Positions 9,302 to 20,000 of a stretch of DNA of 64,000 nt are shown here, piece after piece (position 1 is the stretch's first letter; the number at the start of each line of letters is the position of its first letter). This DNA comes from Polynucleobacter sp. MWH-CaK5. Lineage in GTDB: Bacteria > Pseudomonadota > Gammaproteobacteria > Burkholderiales > Burkholderiaceae. Below the pieces are notes generated by a model, which was given only the letters and a program-made list of their open reading frames with translations, made no database searches and had not been told where the DNA came from. Where the stretch lies: the NCBI RefSeq assembly GCF_018687615.1, contig NZ_CP061299.1, positions 1,411,433-1,475,432 of the forward strand, written 5' to 3'. Position numbers and translations under genes: made by a program.

Positions 9302-9328
9302 GGTCATTTATTCGTGTAATAAATGACC
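9302..9328. promoter_or_regulatory. Perfect 11-bp inverted repeat directly before grpE
   Basis: GGTCATTTATT at 9302-9312 and AATAAATGACC at 9318-9328 are exact reverse complements separated by five bases. The repeat fills the space between the sigma-32 -10 element and the grpE start codon, so it covers the predicted transcription start and ribosome-binding region. It is not CIRCE. It may be an operator for an unknown regulator or a hairpin acting on translation. Confidence 0.6.
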
Positions 9329-9356
9329 ATATAGGGCCTAAAAATCAGATTTCAAG
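9329..9356 (-). promoter_or_regulatory. Sigma-32-type heat-shock promoter of grpE
   Basis: Minus-strand CTTGAAA (9350-9356), a 13-base spacer, then CCCTATAT (9329-9336), a close match to the RpoH consensus. It is positioned to drive grpE-dnaK-dnaJ. The -10 end touches the inverted repeat at 9302-9328. Confidence 0.8.
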
Positions 9357-9420
9357 GCCCTATCTTCACTTTATCTTTACTTTATTTTTGCTTTATCTTG
9401 GCTTTAACTTGGCTTTAACT

Positions 9421-10512
9421 TTATTTTTTATCAGCCAACGCCGCCGCTCTTTGCATGCTCAAAGCCAAAGCTTGCTCTGACTCTGGCACTTGTGGCCAAC
9501 CACCCAAATGTTCATTGGCTATTTCTGACAAACCAGAAATCCATGCTGGGCTGTTATTCAAACAAGCAATGTAGTGATACTCACCGCCACCGGCTGTCAA
9601 AAATTCATCGCGCACTTCCATGGCGATCTCTTCCAATGTTTCCAAACAATCAGCCGGGAAACCTGGGCAAAAAATATCCAAGCGACGAGTTTTTTGATGA
9701 CCCAATGATTCAACTGTTGGTGCCGTGTATGGTTTTAACCACTCAGCTTTACCGAAACGAGATTGGAATGTCACCATCGCCTCTTCAGCAGTTAAACCCA
9801 AAGCCTCGCGAAGTAAACGACCGGTCTTATGGCATTCACAGTGATAAGGGTCACCCTTATCCAAAGTTCTCTTAGGCACACCATGGAATGAAAACAACAA
9901 TTTATCGCCAGCAGCAAAGTCAGGGCGACCATGAGCTTGCCAATAAGTTTCAACCTGTTCTTTGAGTGCGTTGATGTAGCCTGGGTGATCGTGATAGTGC
10001 TTGATCAAACGAAGCTCTGGCTGATTGCGCCAGCCACTCACAATTCTAAAAACTTCATCAAAGGTAGAAGCGGTGGTCGTTGCTGAGTACTGAGGGTACA
10101 AAGGCAAGATCAACAATCTTTCCATGCCTTGCGCTTCAAGTTTCTTTAAAACAGATTCCATGCTTGGGTTGCCATAACGCATGGCAAGATCAACTAAAAC
10201 ATCTTTGCCTTGTGCAATGAACTTTTGCTCCAAAGCTTTGGCAGTATTTTTTGAGTGCACCAATAATGGCGCCCCACCATCAGGACCAGGCATCCAAACG
10301 CTGGCATATTTTTTTGCTGATGCGCCTGAGCGAATCGGCAAAATAATCAGATTGAGAATGCACCACCAAATAACTTTAGGTATTTCAACCACGCGTGGAT
10401 CAGATAAAAATTGCTTGAGATACGGCTTCACAGCTGCAGCAGTTGGAGCATCTGGCGTACCTAGGTTAATCAACAAAACTGCTGTGCGTTGCGCTTGGCG
10501 ACTAATGGCCAT
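9421..10512 (-). CDS. hemH: Ferrochelatase
   Basis: A 363-residue ferrochelatase that inserts Fe2+ into protoporphyrin IX, the last step of protoheme synthesis. Family motifs include LLINLGTPDAPT at the start, LLFSFHGVPKR with the active-site histidine, and FCPGFPADCLETLEEI. It starts 10 bases after hrcA with a good ribosome site (GAGGAAG), so hrcA-hemH is likely one transcript. The 120-bp gap to grpE holds the grpE promoter and a run of degenerate CTTTA-containing repeats. Confidence 0.96.
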   Translation of the reverse strand: MAISRQAQRTAVLLINLGTPDAPTAAAVKPYLKQFLSDPRVVEIPKVIWWCILNLIILPIRSGASAKKYASVWMPGPDGGAPLLVHSKNTAKALEQKFIAQGKDVLVDLAMRYGNPSMESVLKKLEAQGMERLLILPLYPQYSATTTASTFDEVFRIVSGWRNQPELRLIKHYHDHPGYINALKEQVETYWQAHGRPDFAAGDKLLFSFHGVPKRTLDKGDPYHCECHKTGRLLREALGLTAEEAMVTFQSRFGKAEWLKPYTAPTVESLGHQKTRRLDIFCPGFPADCLETLEEIAMEVRDEFLTAGGGEYHYIACLNNSPAWISGLSEIANEHLGGWPQVPESEQALALSMQRAAALADKK

Positions 10513-10521
10513 AAAACTTCC

Positions 10522-11547
10522 TCACTTATTAAAAATGCCGCTACTCAAAGCGCTTGATAGTAATTTTGACGTGATATCAACAATCGGTATCACTCTCTCA
10601 TATGCCATACGGGTTGGGCCAATCACTCCCAAGGTACCAACAATTCTTCCATCCACACTGTACGGTGCCGTGATCACTGCCATGTCTTCCATGGGCACCA
10701 ACTCACTTTCACCACCGATGAATACTTGAACACCTTCAGCTCGAGAAGAAACATCCAATAGCTGAAGCAACTCGGTTTTCTCTTCAAACATACCAAACAA
10801 TTGTTTCAACTTAACCATGTCAGAAGAAAGATCACCAACGTTCAACAAACGTCTTTCGCCTGAGATGATCATGTTTGAATCTGGCTTGGCATTTTCTGCG
10901 CCCACCTTTAAAGCGGCTTCCATCAAAGACGAGATGCCTGAGCGGATACCTTCTAACTCTTGGCGCAATTTTTCTTTGACTGCAAAGAAGCTCAGCCCCG
11001 CAAATTGACTGTTCAAATAATTACTGGCTTCAATCAATTCAGATGGGCCGTAGTCTCGCTCGGTCAGAATAATTCTGTTTTGCACATCACCTTCAGGCGT
11101 CACCAAAATTAAAAGCACACGCTTCTCTGACAACCTCAAAAACTCAACCTGCTTAAAAACTTCTGAACGTCTTGGGGTCATCACGACCCCGGCAAAATTA
11201 GATAAGTTAGATAAAACCTGGGCTGCTGCTGCCACCACTCTTTGCGGAGCGTCTGCCTGAATAGCATCTTGTGCTTCGTGAGCCATGATTTCTTCGACTG
11301 GCTTGACGGTGAGCATCGTGTCAACAAACAGTCGATAACCCTTGGGCGTTGGAATGCGCCCAGCAGAAGTGTGCGGACTGGCCACAAAACCCATATCTTC
11401 CAGGTCAGCCATGACATTGCGTATCGTCGCAGCAGACAAGTCCAAGCCTGAAAATTTAGACAAAGCGCGAGAGCCAACGGGCTGGCCGTCGGCAATATAG
11501 TGCTCAATCAGGGTTTTTAGTAGGCTTTTTGAACGGTCATCCATCAT
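10522..11547 (-). CDS. hrcA: Heat-inducible transcription repressor HrcA
   Basis: A 341-residue HrcA, the repressor that binds CIRCE operators and is itself stabilised by GroEL. An N-terminal winged helix (PVGSRALSKFSGLDLSAATIRNVM region) is followed by GFVASPHTSAGRIPT, a hallmark of the family, and a GAF-like middle domain. A perfect CIRCE is present in this window only before groES (56991-57017), so GroE is its clear local target. It is divergent from nadK across 43 bp. Confidence 0.96.
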   Translation of the reverse strand: MMDDRSKSLLKTLIEHYIADGQPVGSRALSKFSGLDLSAATIRNVMADLEDMGFVASPHTSAGRIPTPKGYRLFVDTMLTVKPVEEIMAHEAQDAIQADAPQRVVAAAAQVLSNLSNFAGVVMTPRRSEVFKQVEFLRLSEKRVLLILVTPEGDVQNRIILTERDYGPSELIEASNYLNSQFAGLSFFAVKEKLRQELEGIRSGISSLMEAALKVGAENAKPDSNMIISGERRLLNVGDLSSDMVKLKQLFGMFEEKTELLQLLDVSSRAEGVQVFIGGESELVPMEDMAVITAPYSVDGRIVGTLGVIGPTRMAYERVIPIVDITSKLLSSALSSGIFNK

Positions 11548-11590
11548 TTAGCAATTGTAGGGCTATTGGGGCTATGGTTTAATCATCAAC

Positions 11591-12496
11591 ATGTCAAATC
11601 TTAAGACAAAAAGCGCTCAAAGACATTTTAAAAAAATCGCCTTGGTAGGCAAATACCAGGCGGATGGCTTTGCGCACATGCTTTTAAACCTCTCCAACAT
11701 CCTTAAAAACTTAGGGTGCGAGGTCTTTTTAGAGGCAGAAACAGCTCAAAACACCACGATTACTCAGATTCCGAGTATTGCAGCCAAAGAATTTAAGTCG
11801 AATATTGATTTGGTGATTGTCTTGGGTGGCGATGGCACGATGCTTGGCATCGCAAGACAAATTGCAGGTCAAGATGTTCCTTTGATTGGTATCAATATGG
11901 GTACCCTTGGTTACATGACTGACATTCCACTCCAAGATGTGGAATTGGTTTTAACCGAAATGTTCAAAGGTCACAATGAATCTGATATCAGGTATTTGCT
12001 TGAGGCTGAAGTTTTCAGAAACGATCAAGTCATAGGTTCAGGCTCTGCCTTGAATGATGTTGTTGTGAATCGTTCTGGTATCTCAGGCATGCTTGAACTC
12101 ACTGTTCGAGTGAATGGTCAGTTCATGTACAACCAACGATCTGATGGTTTGATTGTGGCAACACCCACCGGCTCAACAGCCTATGCGATGTCTGCAGGCG
12201 GTCCAATTCTTCACCCATCAGTGGCAGGCGTGGTGCTAGCACCTATTGCTCCTCACGCTCTCTCTAACCGCCCGATTGTTTTGCCAAGTGACTCATTGAT
12301 TGAAATTGAATTAATTGGTGGCAAAGATGTCAGCGTTAACTTTGACATGCAATCACTCACGCAACTACAGGTGGGCGATCAAATCAGAATCAAGCAATCT
12401 CAAAAAACAATCACGCTGCTTCATCCAATTGATCACAGCGATTACAGGGCTCTTCGACAGAAGTTGCACTGGAACGAACACCCTTCTTCTTTCTAA
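11591..12496 (+). CDS. nadK: NAD kinase
   Basis: A 301-residue NAD kinase that makes NADP from NAD and ATP. The catalytic GGDGTMLGIAR motif, GTLGYMTD, the region with NDVVVNRSG, and the glycine-rich TPTGSTAYAMSAGGPI are all present. It is followed after two bases by recN, the usual Burkholderiales arrangement (hrcA / nadK-recN). Confidence 0.96.
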   Translation: MSNLKTKSAQRHFKKIALVGKYQADGFAHMLLNLSNILKNLGCEVFLEAETAQNTTITQIPSIAAKEFKSNIDLVIVLGGDGTMLGIARQIAGQDVPLIGINMGTLGYMTDIPLQDVELVLTEMFKGHNESDIRYLLEAEVFRNDQVIGSGSALNDVVVNRSGISGMLELTVRVNGQFMYNQRSDGLIVATPTGSTAYAMSAGGPILHPSVAGVVLAPIAPHALSNRPIVLPSDSLIEIELIGGKDVSVNFDMQSLTQLQVGDQIRIKQSQKTITLLHPIDHSDYRALRQKLHWNEHPSSF

Positions 12497-12498
12497 CC

Positions 12499-14166
12499 AT
12501 GTTACGCAGCTTATATATTCGCGACTTTGTGATTGTCGATGAACTAGACATCGATTTAGAAAGTGGCTTCACCGTTCTTACTGGCGAGACTGGTGCAGGC
12601 AAATCTATTTTGCTCGACGCACTTTCTTTGGCCATGGGAGAACGAGCAGATCCAAGCCAAATCAGAGAAGGTAAAAATCGTGCAGAGATATCTGCAATTT
12701 TTTCCTTGAGCGACCCTCTTAAAAAAATCATTTCCGCTTGGCTAGAAGAGCAAGACTTCGCCACCGAAGATGATGGTTCAACCATCATTCTCAAAAGAGT
12801 GATTGATACTTCTGGGCGCAGCAAAGCTTTCATCAATGGTGGCACAGCGACATTGAGTCAACTCAAAGAACTTTCAAGCTTCTTGGTTGATATCCACGGA
12901 CAGCACGCACATCAATTACTTCTTAAGTCTGGCGCCCAAAGAGATCTTTTAGACAATCAAGCCAACCTTGATGGGTTGGTTGCAGAAGTCAAACAACTGT
13001 ATCAAGCCTGGCAAACAGCCAAGAAGCAATTAGAACTTGCAAAGAATGCTGGTGAGAACTTACAAAAAGAACAAGAACGTTTGGCATGGCAGCTTGAAGA
13101 ACTCGATGCACTAGCACCACAAGCTGGTGAATGGGCAGAGATTGAGCAAGATCATGCGCGCTTAGCGAATGCAGCAAAACTCATTGAAGGCTCGCAAAAC
13201 GCTATTCAAGCGCTGCAAGACCAAGAAGGCAATGCTGAAGAGCTACTCTCGAAGGCATTTAATGAGATTACCGATTTAGCCAAACTGGATAGCAATTTAG
13301 AAGATGCAAAAATTGCCATTGAATCCGCTCAAATACAAATTGGTGAAGCAAGTCACAGTCTGAATCGCTATTTACAAAAAATAGATGTCGATCCTGAGCG
13401 CTTAGCAACTGTTGAAGAGCGATTAAAAGCACTTCACAGCGCTGCTAAAAAATTCAAAGTGATGCCCAATGATCTTCCAGAAAAATGGGCAGAGATTCAG
13501 GAACAGGTCACTGCGATTAAAAACTCACAAGACTTAGGTGCACTTGAGCAAAATCTCAGCAAAACTTTAGCGGCTTACTTAAAGAGCGCTAAAAAGTTAA
13601 GCCAAGAAAGAATCGCGGCAGCAAAAACATTAGAAACTCTAGTAACAGCAGCCATGCAAGACTTGGCCATGGCAGGTGGTGTATTTGCAATCCAAATTGA
13701 AGCTCTCGAAGAAGGCAATGCTCATGGTTTAGAGCAAGTTGAATTCTTGGTGGCTGGTCACCCAGGCGCAACACCTAAGCCATTGGCAAAAGTAGCCTCT
13801 GGTGGCGAGTTGGCTCGAATCAGTTTGGCCATCAGTGTGATCACTTCTGAAGCAAGCCAAATCCCCACTTTGATTTTTGACGAAGTAGATTCAGGGATTG
13901 GTGGGGCCGTTGCAGAAACAGTTGGAAAGCGTTTAAAAGAATTAGGACAAGCGCATCAAGTCTTGTGTGTGACCCACCTACCTCAAGTGGCTGCAGAAGG
14001 TCATCAACATTGGAAGGTTGCAAAGCAAAGCCAAGACAATGTGACCATCTCAAGCATGCAAATCTTGAGCAGACAAGAACGCGTTGAAGAAATTGCCAGG
14101 ATGCTGGGTGGCACTGAAATCACAGACACCACCAGACGTCACGCCCGAGAATTACTCGGCAGGTAA
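12499..14166 (+). CDS. recN: DNA repair protein RecN
   Basis: A 555-residue SMC-like ATPase involved in double-strand break repair. The Walker A motif GETGAGKS is near residue 31, the long central part is coiled coil rich in Ala, Glu and Lys, and the C-terminal ATPase half shows ASGGELARISLA (ABC signature) and FDEVDSGIGG (Walker B). It follows nadK after two bases. Its last 15 bases overlap the end of the convergent glnE. Confidence 0.97.
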   Translation: MLRSLYIRDFVIVDELDIDLESGFTVLTGETGAGKSILLDALSLAMGERADPSQIREGKNRAEISAIFSLSDPLKKIISAWLEEQDFATEDDGSTIILKRVIDTSGRSKAFINGGTATLSQLKELSSFLVDIHGQHAHQLLLKSGAQRDLLDNQANLDGLVAEVKQLYQAWQTAKKQLELAKNAGENLQKEQERLAWQLEELDALAPQAGEWAEIEQDHARLANAAKLIEGSQNAIQALQDQEGNAEELLSKAFNEITDLAKLDSNLEDAKIAIESAQIQIGEASHSLNRYLQKIDVDPERLATVEERLKALHSAAKKFKVMPNDLPEKWAEIQEQVTAIKNSQDLGALEQNLSKTLAAYLKSAKKLSQERIAAAKTLETLVTAAMQDLAMAGGVFAIQIEALEEGNAHGLEQVEFLVAGHPGATPKPLAKVASGGELARISLAISVITSEASQIPTLIFDEVDSGIGGAVAETVGKRLKELGQAHQVLCVTHLPQVAAEGHQHWKVAKQSQDNVTISSMQILSRQERVEEIARMLGGTEITDTTRRHARELLGR

Positions 14167-16959
14167 CACTCTCTCCCAAAGCGCCTTAACGGTCGCGCGC
14201 GCCTCAAGCAAAGCGGCATCCATCTCTTCTTGAGAGACCCTGGTTTTATCAGCCCCATCCAATCTGATTCGATGCTGGTATTCACGATAAAGGCGATAAG
14301 CATTCGCAGCCTTCAATGCTTGATCACTTGGAATCAAACCTTCCTCACTGGCCAAAGATAACAAGGCGATATTTCCCAAGTTACCCAAAAGTATTGGGTG
14401 ACCTTGGCTGAAACGCAAGACCAAATACTGAACAATGAATTCAATATCAACCATGCCACCACTGTCATGCTTGATATCAAATAAGCCTGAGTCATTGGGG
14501 TGGCCTTCGCTGACCTTTTGGCGCATCTCTAGAATTTCTCGCTTGAGTAAAGCTTCATTTCTTTCCTGAGCCAATACTTCTGATCTGATTTTTTCAAACT
14601 TCTCACCAATCGCCACATCACCGGCACAAAAACGTGCGCGAGTTAAAGCCTGATGTTCCCAAAGCCATGCAGAGTTATCACCCTCTCGCAATTGATAACG
14701 CCTGAATGAATCAATACTGGTCACCAACAATCCTGCTGCACCATTGGGTCTTAAACGAGTATCGATTTCAAAAAGAATGCCTGCCGAAGTAGACGCCGTG
14801 AGCCATGCGATCAAGCGTCTTGCAAACAAAGCGTAGATCTCCCCTGCCATCTGATCAGATTCCGGAGCATCGTACAAAAAGACAATGTCTAAATCTGATG
14901 CATAGCCCAGCTCTTTACCACCAAGCTTGCCGTAGGCAATCACTGCAAAGGAAGGCGGGATCACTTCATTTAACTGGAACTTCTTGGCCACCATTGGCCA
15001 AACTCTTTCCAGAGTCAAACCAAGAATCAAATCAGCCAAGGCAGACAATCGATCACTTACTTTTTCAATCGGTAATGGTTCATCTCGCCCAATACCCAAT
15101 TCTGCTAACAAGGTCAGGAATGTCTCGGTGTGATGAACTTGCCTCAGAATATCCATGGCTTGCTCTGCTTGGTCCCCATTGTCCATCGCATCATCGAGCA
15201 AAATATTGACGTCAGCTTTGAGCTTTGTCCAATAAACGGCAGGATGGTCCTCTGGGGTGTACTGACCTTGACCAGTCAATAAGTCATCCAATAAGTGTGG
15301 GTGCTGAATCAAATAATCAGTGCCCCACTTAGAAGCTGAAATCAATGAGATCAGCCTACTCAAAATATGAGGGTACTCACTCAATAACGCAAGATACGAT
15401 GCACGCCTAGAGATTGAATCCAATAAATTCATCATTCTCACCATGACCTCATCCGATCTTGATAAGGCCCAACCCTGCTGCTCGACATAACTCATCGCTG
15501 CAGACATTGATTGCGTGAACTTTCTTCTCGATGAGTCAGATAATGAGCGCCAACGCGCACTGCCCCACCACTCATTCCATTTCTCAGTCAAAGCCAAATA
15601 CTCAGCAGGTGGCGTCCACACCGCGAGATTGGCGCCATCTTCATCAACTTCTGCTTGATGCTTTTTCAACACAAAAGCATCGGCAAATAATTTGGCCACA
15701 TTGTCTCGGTGTTGTGCCAATTGCTTTTTGAACTCATCCAAGGTGGCATGACCCATCGCCAAACCCAATCTTTGCTGAGAAGCATCATCTCCAGGCAGGT
15801 GATGCGTTTGAGCATCTTCCCAATACTGCAGGCGGTGCTCCAACTTTCTAAGATAGGTATAAGCATTGGTCAGCTGATCAAGCTCCACTTGACCAATCAA
15901 CTGACGCTCAAAAACAGCTTTCAAAACTTCTAAAGTCGGACGAATTCTCAAACCTGGGTCTTGACCGCCGCGCACCAACTGAAACATTTGCGCCATGAAT
16001 TCAATTTCACGAATTCCACCACGCCCCAACTTCACATCCGCGGCCCTTTCTGGATGCAACAGACTGCGCTTTTCAGCTTCCTGCTGAATTTGCCCATGCA
16101 GCTCTCTGATCGCAGCAATCACGCCAAAATCAAGATAGCGTCTGTAGACAAAAGGTCTGACTAAGTCTTGCAAACCTTTTTGGCATCTTTCATAAGCAGA
16201 CATATCAGGCAAGGGATAAATCATCCGTCCCTTGATCCATGCATACCTCTCCCATTCACGACCTTGAACACAGAAGTATTCTTCGAGCATTCCCAAGCTA
16301 CAAACCAGAGGACCAGAATCGCCATTGGGTCTTAGGCGCATATCCACTCTGAATATAAAACCTTCGGATCTCAGCTCACTCAACAAGGCAATCAGGCGTT
16401 TACCAACCCGGGTGTACCACTCTTGATGAGAAATACTTCTTGAACCGCCCTGAGTTTCACCCTCCTCCTCATACAAGAAGACCAAATCAATGTCAGATGA
16501 GACATTGAGTTCACGCCCACCAAGCTTACCCATGCCAACAATCATCATGGGCGAGTAATCTCCATGATGATTGAGCGGCTCACCAACCATTGGCTTGATA
16601 TCTTGTCGGATCGCTTCGATTGCCACGGCAGTGACCTTTTCAGCAAAGCAACTCATGGCCTGCGTCACTTCTTGAACATCCGCTGCGCCATTAAAATCTC
16701 GGGCAGCGATCAGCAACATGAACTTCTGGCGTGCGAGACGTAAATTAGCCGCTAAATCATCAATACTTTGCACTTGATCTGCCTGACTTGGCAGCGCAGC
16801 CCTTAACAAACCATCAATCACAGCTTCGCTCACAGGGCTTGCAGCCATTTCGCCAATTTCCAAAGACCACTCTGGGCGGGCAGTAAGCCAACGCACGGCA
16901 TAGGCTGAATGGTCTAAAAGTAAGGAAAGTTTTGAGTGAATTGTTGTCATAGGTATCAT
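14152..16959 (-). CDS. glnE: Bifunctional glutamine synthetase adenylyltransferase / adenylyl-removing enzyme
   Basis: A 935-residue GlnE, which adenylylates or de-adenylylates glutamine synthetase in response to PII proteins. The two nucleotidyltransferase domains are visible: GMGKLGGRELNVSSDIDLVFL in the N-terminal (removing) half and AYGKLGGKELGYASDLDIVFL in the C-terminal (transferring) half, each with its DxD pair. A second ATG lies three codons in, so the start is uncertain by nine bases. It is divergent from the YhdP-like gene and convergent with recN. Confidence 0.95.
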   Translation of the reverse strand: MIPMTTIHSKLSLLLDHSAYAVRWLTARPEWSLEIGEMAASPVSEAVIDGLLRAALPSQADQVQSIDDLAANLRLARQKFMLLIAARDFNGAADVQEVTQAMSCFAEKVTAVAIEAIRQDIKPMVGEPLNHHGDYSPMMIVGMGKLGGRELNVSSDIDLVFLYEEEGETQGGSRSISHQEWYTRVGKRLIALLSELRSEGFIFRVDMRLRPNGDSGPLVCSLGMLEEYFCVQGREWERYAWIKGRMIYPLPDMSAYERCQKGLQDLVRPFVYRRYLDFGVIAAIRELHGQIQQEAEKRSLLHPERAADVKLGRGGIREIEFMAQMFQLVRGGQDPGLRIRPTLEVLKAVFERQLIGQVELDQLTNAYTYLRKLEHRLQYWEDAQTHHLPGDDASQQRLGLAMGHATLDEFKKQLAQHRDNVAKLFADAFVLKKHQAEVDEDGANLAVWTPPAEYLALTEKWNEWWGSARWRSLSDSSRRKFTQSMSAAMSYVEQQGWALSRSDEVMVRMMNLLDSISRRASYLALLSEYPHILSRLISLISASKWGTDYLIQHPHLLDDLLTGQGQYTPEDHPAVYWTKLKADVNILLDDAMDNGDQAEQAMDILRQVHHTETFLTLLAELGIGRDEPLPIEKVSDRLSALADLILGLTLERVWPMVAKKFQLNEVIPPSFAVIAYGKLGGKELGYASDLDIVFLYDAPESDQMAGEIYALFARRLIAWLTASTSAGILFEIDTRLRPNGAAGLLVTSIDSFRRYQLREGDNSAWLWEHQALTRARFCAGDVAIGEKFEKIRSEVLAQERNEALLKREILEMRQKVSEGHPNDSGLFDIKHDSGGMVDIEFIVQYLVLRFSQGHPILLGNLGNIALLSLASEEGLIPSDQALKAANAYRLYREYQHRIRLDGADKTRVSQEEMDAALLEARATVKALWERVLPAE

Positions 16960-17003
16960 GTTATCGCTATCAATACCTGCTCGGCTACAGCATAATTATA
17001 AAA

Positions 17004-20000
17004 ATGTCATGGTTATCCAATTTCAACCCCCTAGGAAGCATCCGTCAGCTTAAAGTTGACGAGTACAGACTTGCCATTTGGAAAAAAAGAGCTCAATGGC
17101 TACTTTTGTTGATTGCCCTGCTTTTTGTTTCTGCCCAACTGCTGACGCGCTTTTATATCTGGCCACAAGTTGAAAAAAATAAAGCTTCTTTTGAGCAGGT
17201 AATCAGTCAAACGCTGGGCGTTCATTTAAAAATAGAAAAAATTGAAACTGGCTGGGATTTTCTTTGGCCAGCATTCAAAATTGACAATATCAAGGTTTAT
17301 GAGCTTGATGATTCCAATACGCCCAAACTAAGCATCCCTCAAGTAACGGGAAAGTTATCTTGGGAGACTCTATGGAAACTAGAACCTCATTTTCATGAAC
17401 TGAGCTTCGATGATGCTTCGATTGAGATACAAAGAGATTCAAAAGGTAACTGGAATATTGCTGGCATCAAACTGGATCAATCAAGTGCTGGTTATAAATT
17501 TGGTAATTGGTTATTTGAACAAGACAGCATTGAAATTAAGAATGCCAAAATTAATTGGCTTGATCAGCGCTTTCAAAGCAGTCAATATTCTCTAGAAATA
17601 GAATCCCTGGAATTAAAGAATGCTTGGTTCAAGCATTCCATTGATCTAAATATCAAAACACCATGGCATTCAAATACCGCATCCATCAAGGCGGATTTCA
17701 GACACAGTATTTTTGGTAATGCCGGCAACTGGAAAGACTGGGTTGGCAGACTTGAGTGGCAAATCAACGAACTGAACATCGCCAAGGTCAATCAATTATT
17801 TGATAGTCCAATCGATGTTATTTCTGGCCAACTCAACTCTCAAGGACGTACCTACATCGATGATGGCGCACTGGATGGCGGCTCAACAAAACTTGCTGCA
17901 CAAAATCTTCACATTGAATGGCCGCGCCTTGGTGCACCGCTGAAAATTGCAAAAGTTGACGTAGAACTCGAGCAAAAGACTTCTGGCAAAAAAATGTCTG
18001 TCAGCGCTCCTTTACTCAAGTGGCAAGTGAATGAGAAATCTGCCTCAAAGGAACTTAACGGCATCAGCATTTACTGGGATATGGCCGCCAATATCGATGC
18101 GATCACTCACGCTGGAGTTAAAGCGGATGAGATTGATATTAATCTGGTTGAGCAACTAGCGAAACAATTCCCCCTTCCAAAAGACATCACTGAATTCATC
18201 AAGCAATATCAACCTTCAGGGATGCTAAAGAATTTAGATGCCAATTGGCATGCGGAGGCGAGCAAGCTGCCGTTCAATATCAAAATTCCAGGATTCAATG
18301 AATCTCATTACAAACTCTCATTTGATTTTGAAAAAGCCTATCTCAAGCCTGAGAAAAAAGGCCTGCTCTCAATAGCCAATCTAACTGGCAGACTCTATGC
18401 AACCGAGCTTGGCGGTGAGCTTGCCCTGGATAGTGAAGATACATTCATCACCCTTCCTCAGATTTTAGAAAACGACAATCTGGCCCTGGACTTGATCGAG
18501 GGAAAAATCAAATGGCTTAAAAAAGATGCTGGCCTTGAATATCAAGTCAGCAAGCTAAAACTAAAGAACGATTCAGCCAATTTGATCTTTGATGCCAACT
18601 ACAAAGCTAAAACCGCCAAAACTCCCGCTGATCTTTACGTCAAAGCAGACATTCTGGAAGCAAGCGTCAAAAACTTAACCAGATACTTCCCACTGGAGAT
18701 GTCAAAGACTGCAAGAACCTACTTGAATGCAGCGCTGAAAGAGGGTCGCGTACGCAATGGTCAAATCCACATTCATGGTGATCCACTGCACATTCCATTT
18801 GACACCAAATTCCCCGGTATTTTTGAGCTCAACTTACCGATTGAGCAAGTTCAATACTCACCGGCTCCCACTGCTGATAAAAAGCAGGGGCAATGGTCAG
18901 ACTTTTCAGATGTACACGGTACTGTTTTATTCAAAGGCCCACAACTTCAGCTTGATTTGAAAAGAGCTTCTTTTGAAAGTGTTCAGCTAACTGATATTGA
19001 AGGTGTTGTTGAAAATATTGTTAGCCCAACTGCCACATTAAAAATCAACGGCGTTGCCAAAGGCGCGAGTCAAGAATTACTCAAGTACTACGTTGACAGT
19101 CCCTCAGGAAAAAGCATTGAAGCCATCAGTAAAAAAATTGAGATCTCAGGCAATGCTCAATTAAAAATAAACATTGATATGCCGCTCAATGACACCAAAG
19201 AAACAAAATTACAAGGTGAAGTGAAGCTCGATCGAAATCAGGCCAGAATTAACCAAAGACTAGATGTGCAAGAAATATCAGGCGATATTTTATTTTCTGA
19301 AGAAAACATCATTGGCCGAAATCTAAGAGCGCAATTGCTGGGTGGTGAGCTTTTGATCGATAACGCGAACAAATTACCTTGGCAAACATCATCAGACATG
19401 AAGGTTTCAGGCAAGGTTGATATCGATCAATTAATCCAGGCTTTAAACACTTCAAGCTCATCTGAAGTTAAAAAAATACAAGCGCAGTTGAATGGTTTGA
19501 TTTCTTACGACGGAAAGCTTGCCATTCGCTCGAAGGGCTATCAGCTAGATTTGAGTCTAAAGCTCGATCAACTCAACTCTCAATTCCCAGCCCCATTCAA
19601 TAAAAAATCTGGTCAAGCGCTAACTGGTCAATTTAATTTAAGTAATTTAAGTGAGAGCTCAGATAAGGCGACCTCAGGTCAATTAAAGCTAGGCAAAATC
19701 ATTGATGCCAAGTTTCTCTCTAGCGCCAATCAAAAAGTTCGCCTTGGCCTTGGCATCAACGCCCCTGGATACATCCCACAACAAGGTTTTTCAAGCACCA
19801 TTGTTTTAGACCAGCTGGATGTGTCAGCTTGGCAAAACTGGCTCGATAAAAACTTCCCTGAATCACCTAAACAAGCAAATGCCAATGCTTCGACCGGTTC
19901 AGATTTTGATATTGACACTGTTTCAGCAAAAATTAAAAACCTTAAATTGGCTGATAGATCATTCAAAGATGTTGCCATCCAAGCCACTCACGACAAAGAC

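Noticed and set aside
9362..9426. Degenerate CTTTA/CTTGGCTTTAA tandem repeats between hemH and grpE
   Set aside because: The units vary in length and sequence and look like low-complexity slippage; no function can be supported.
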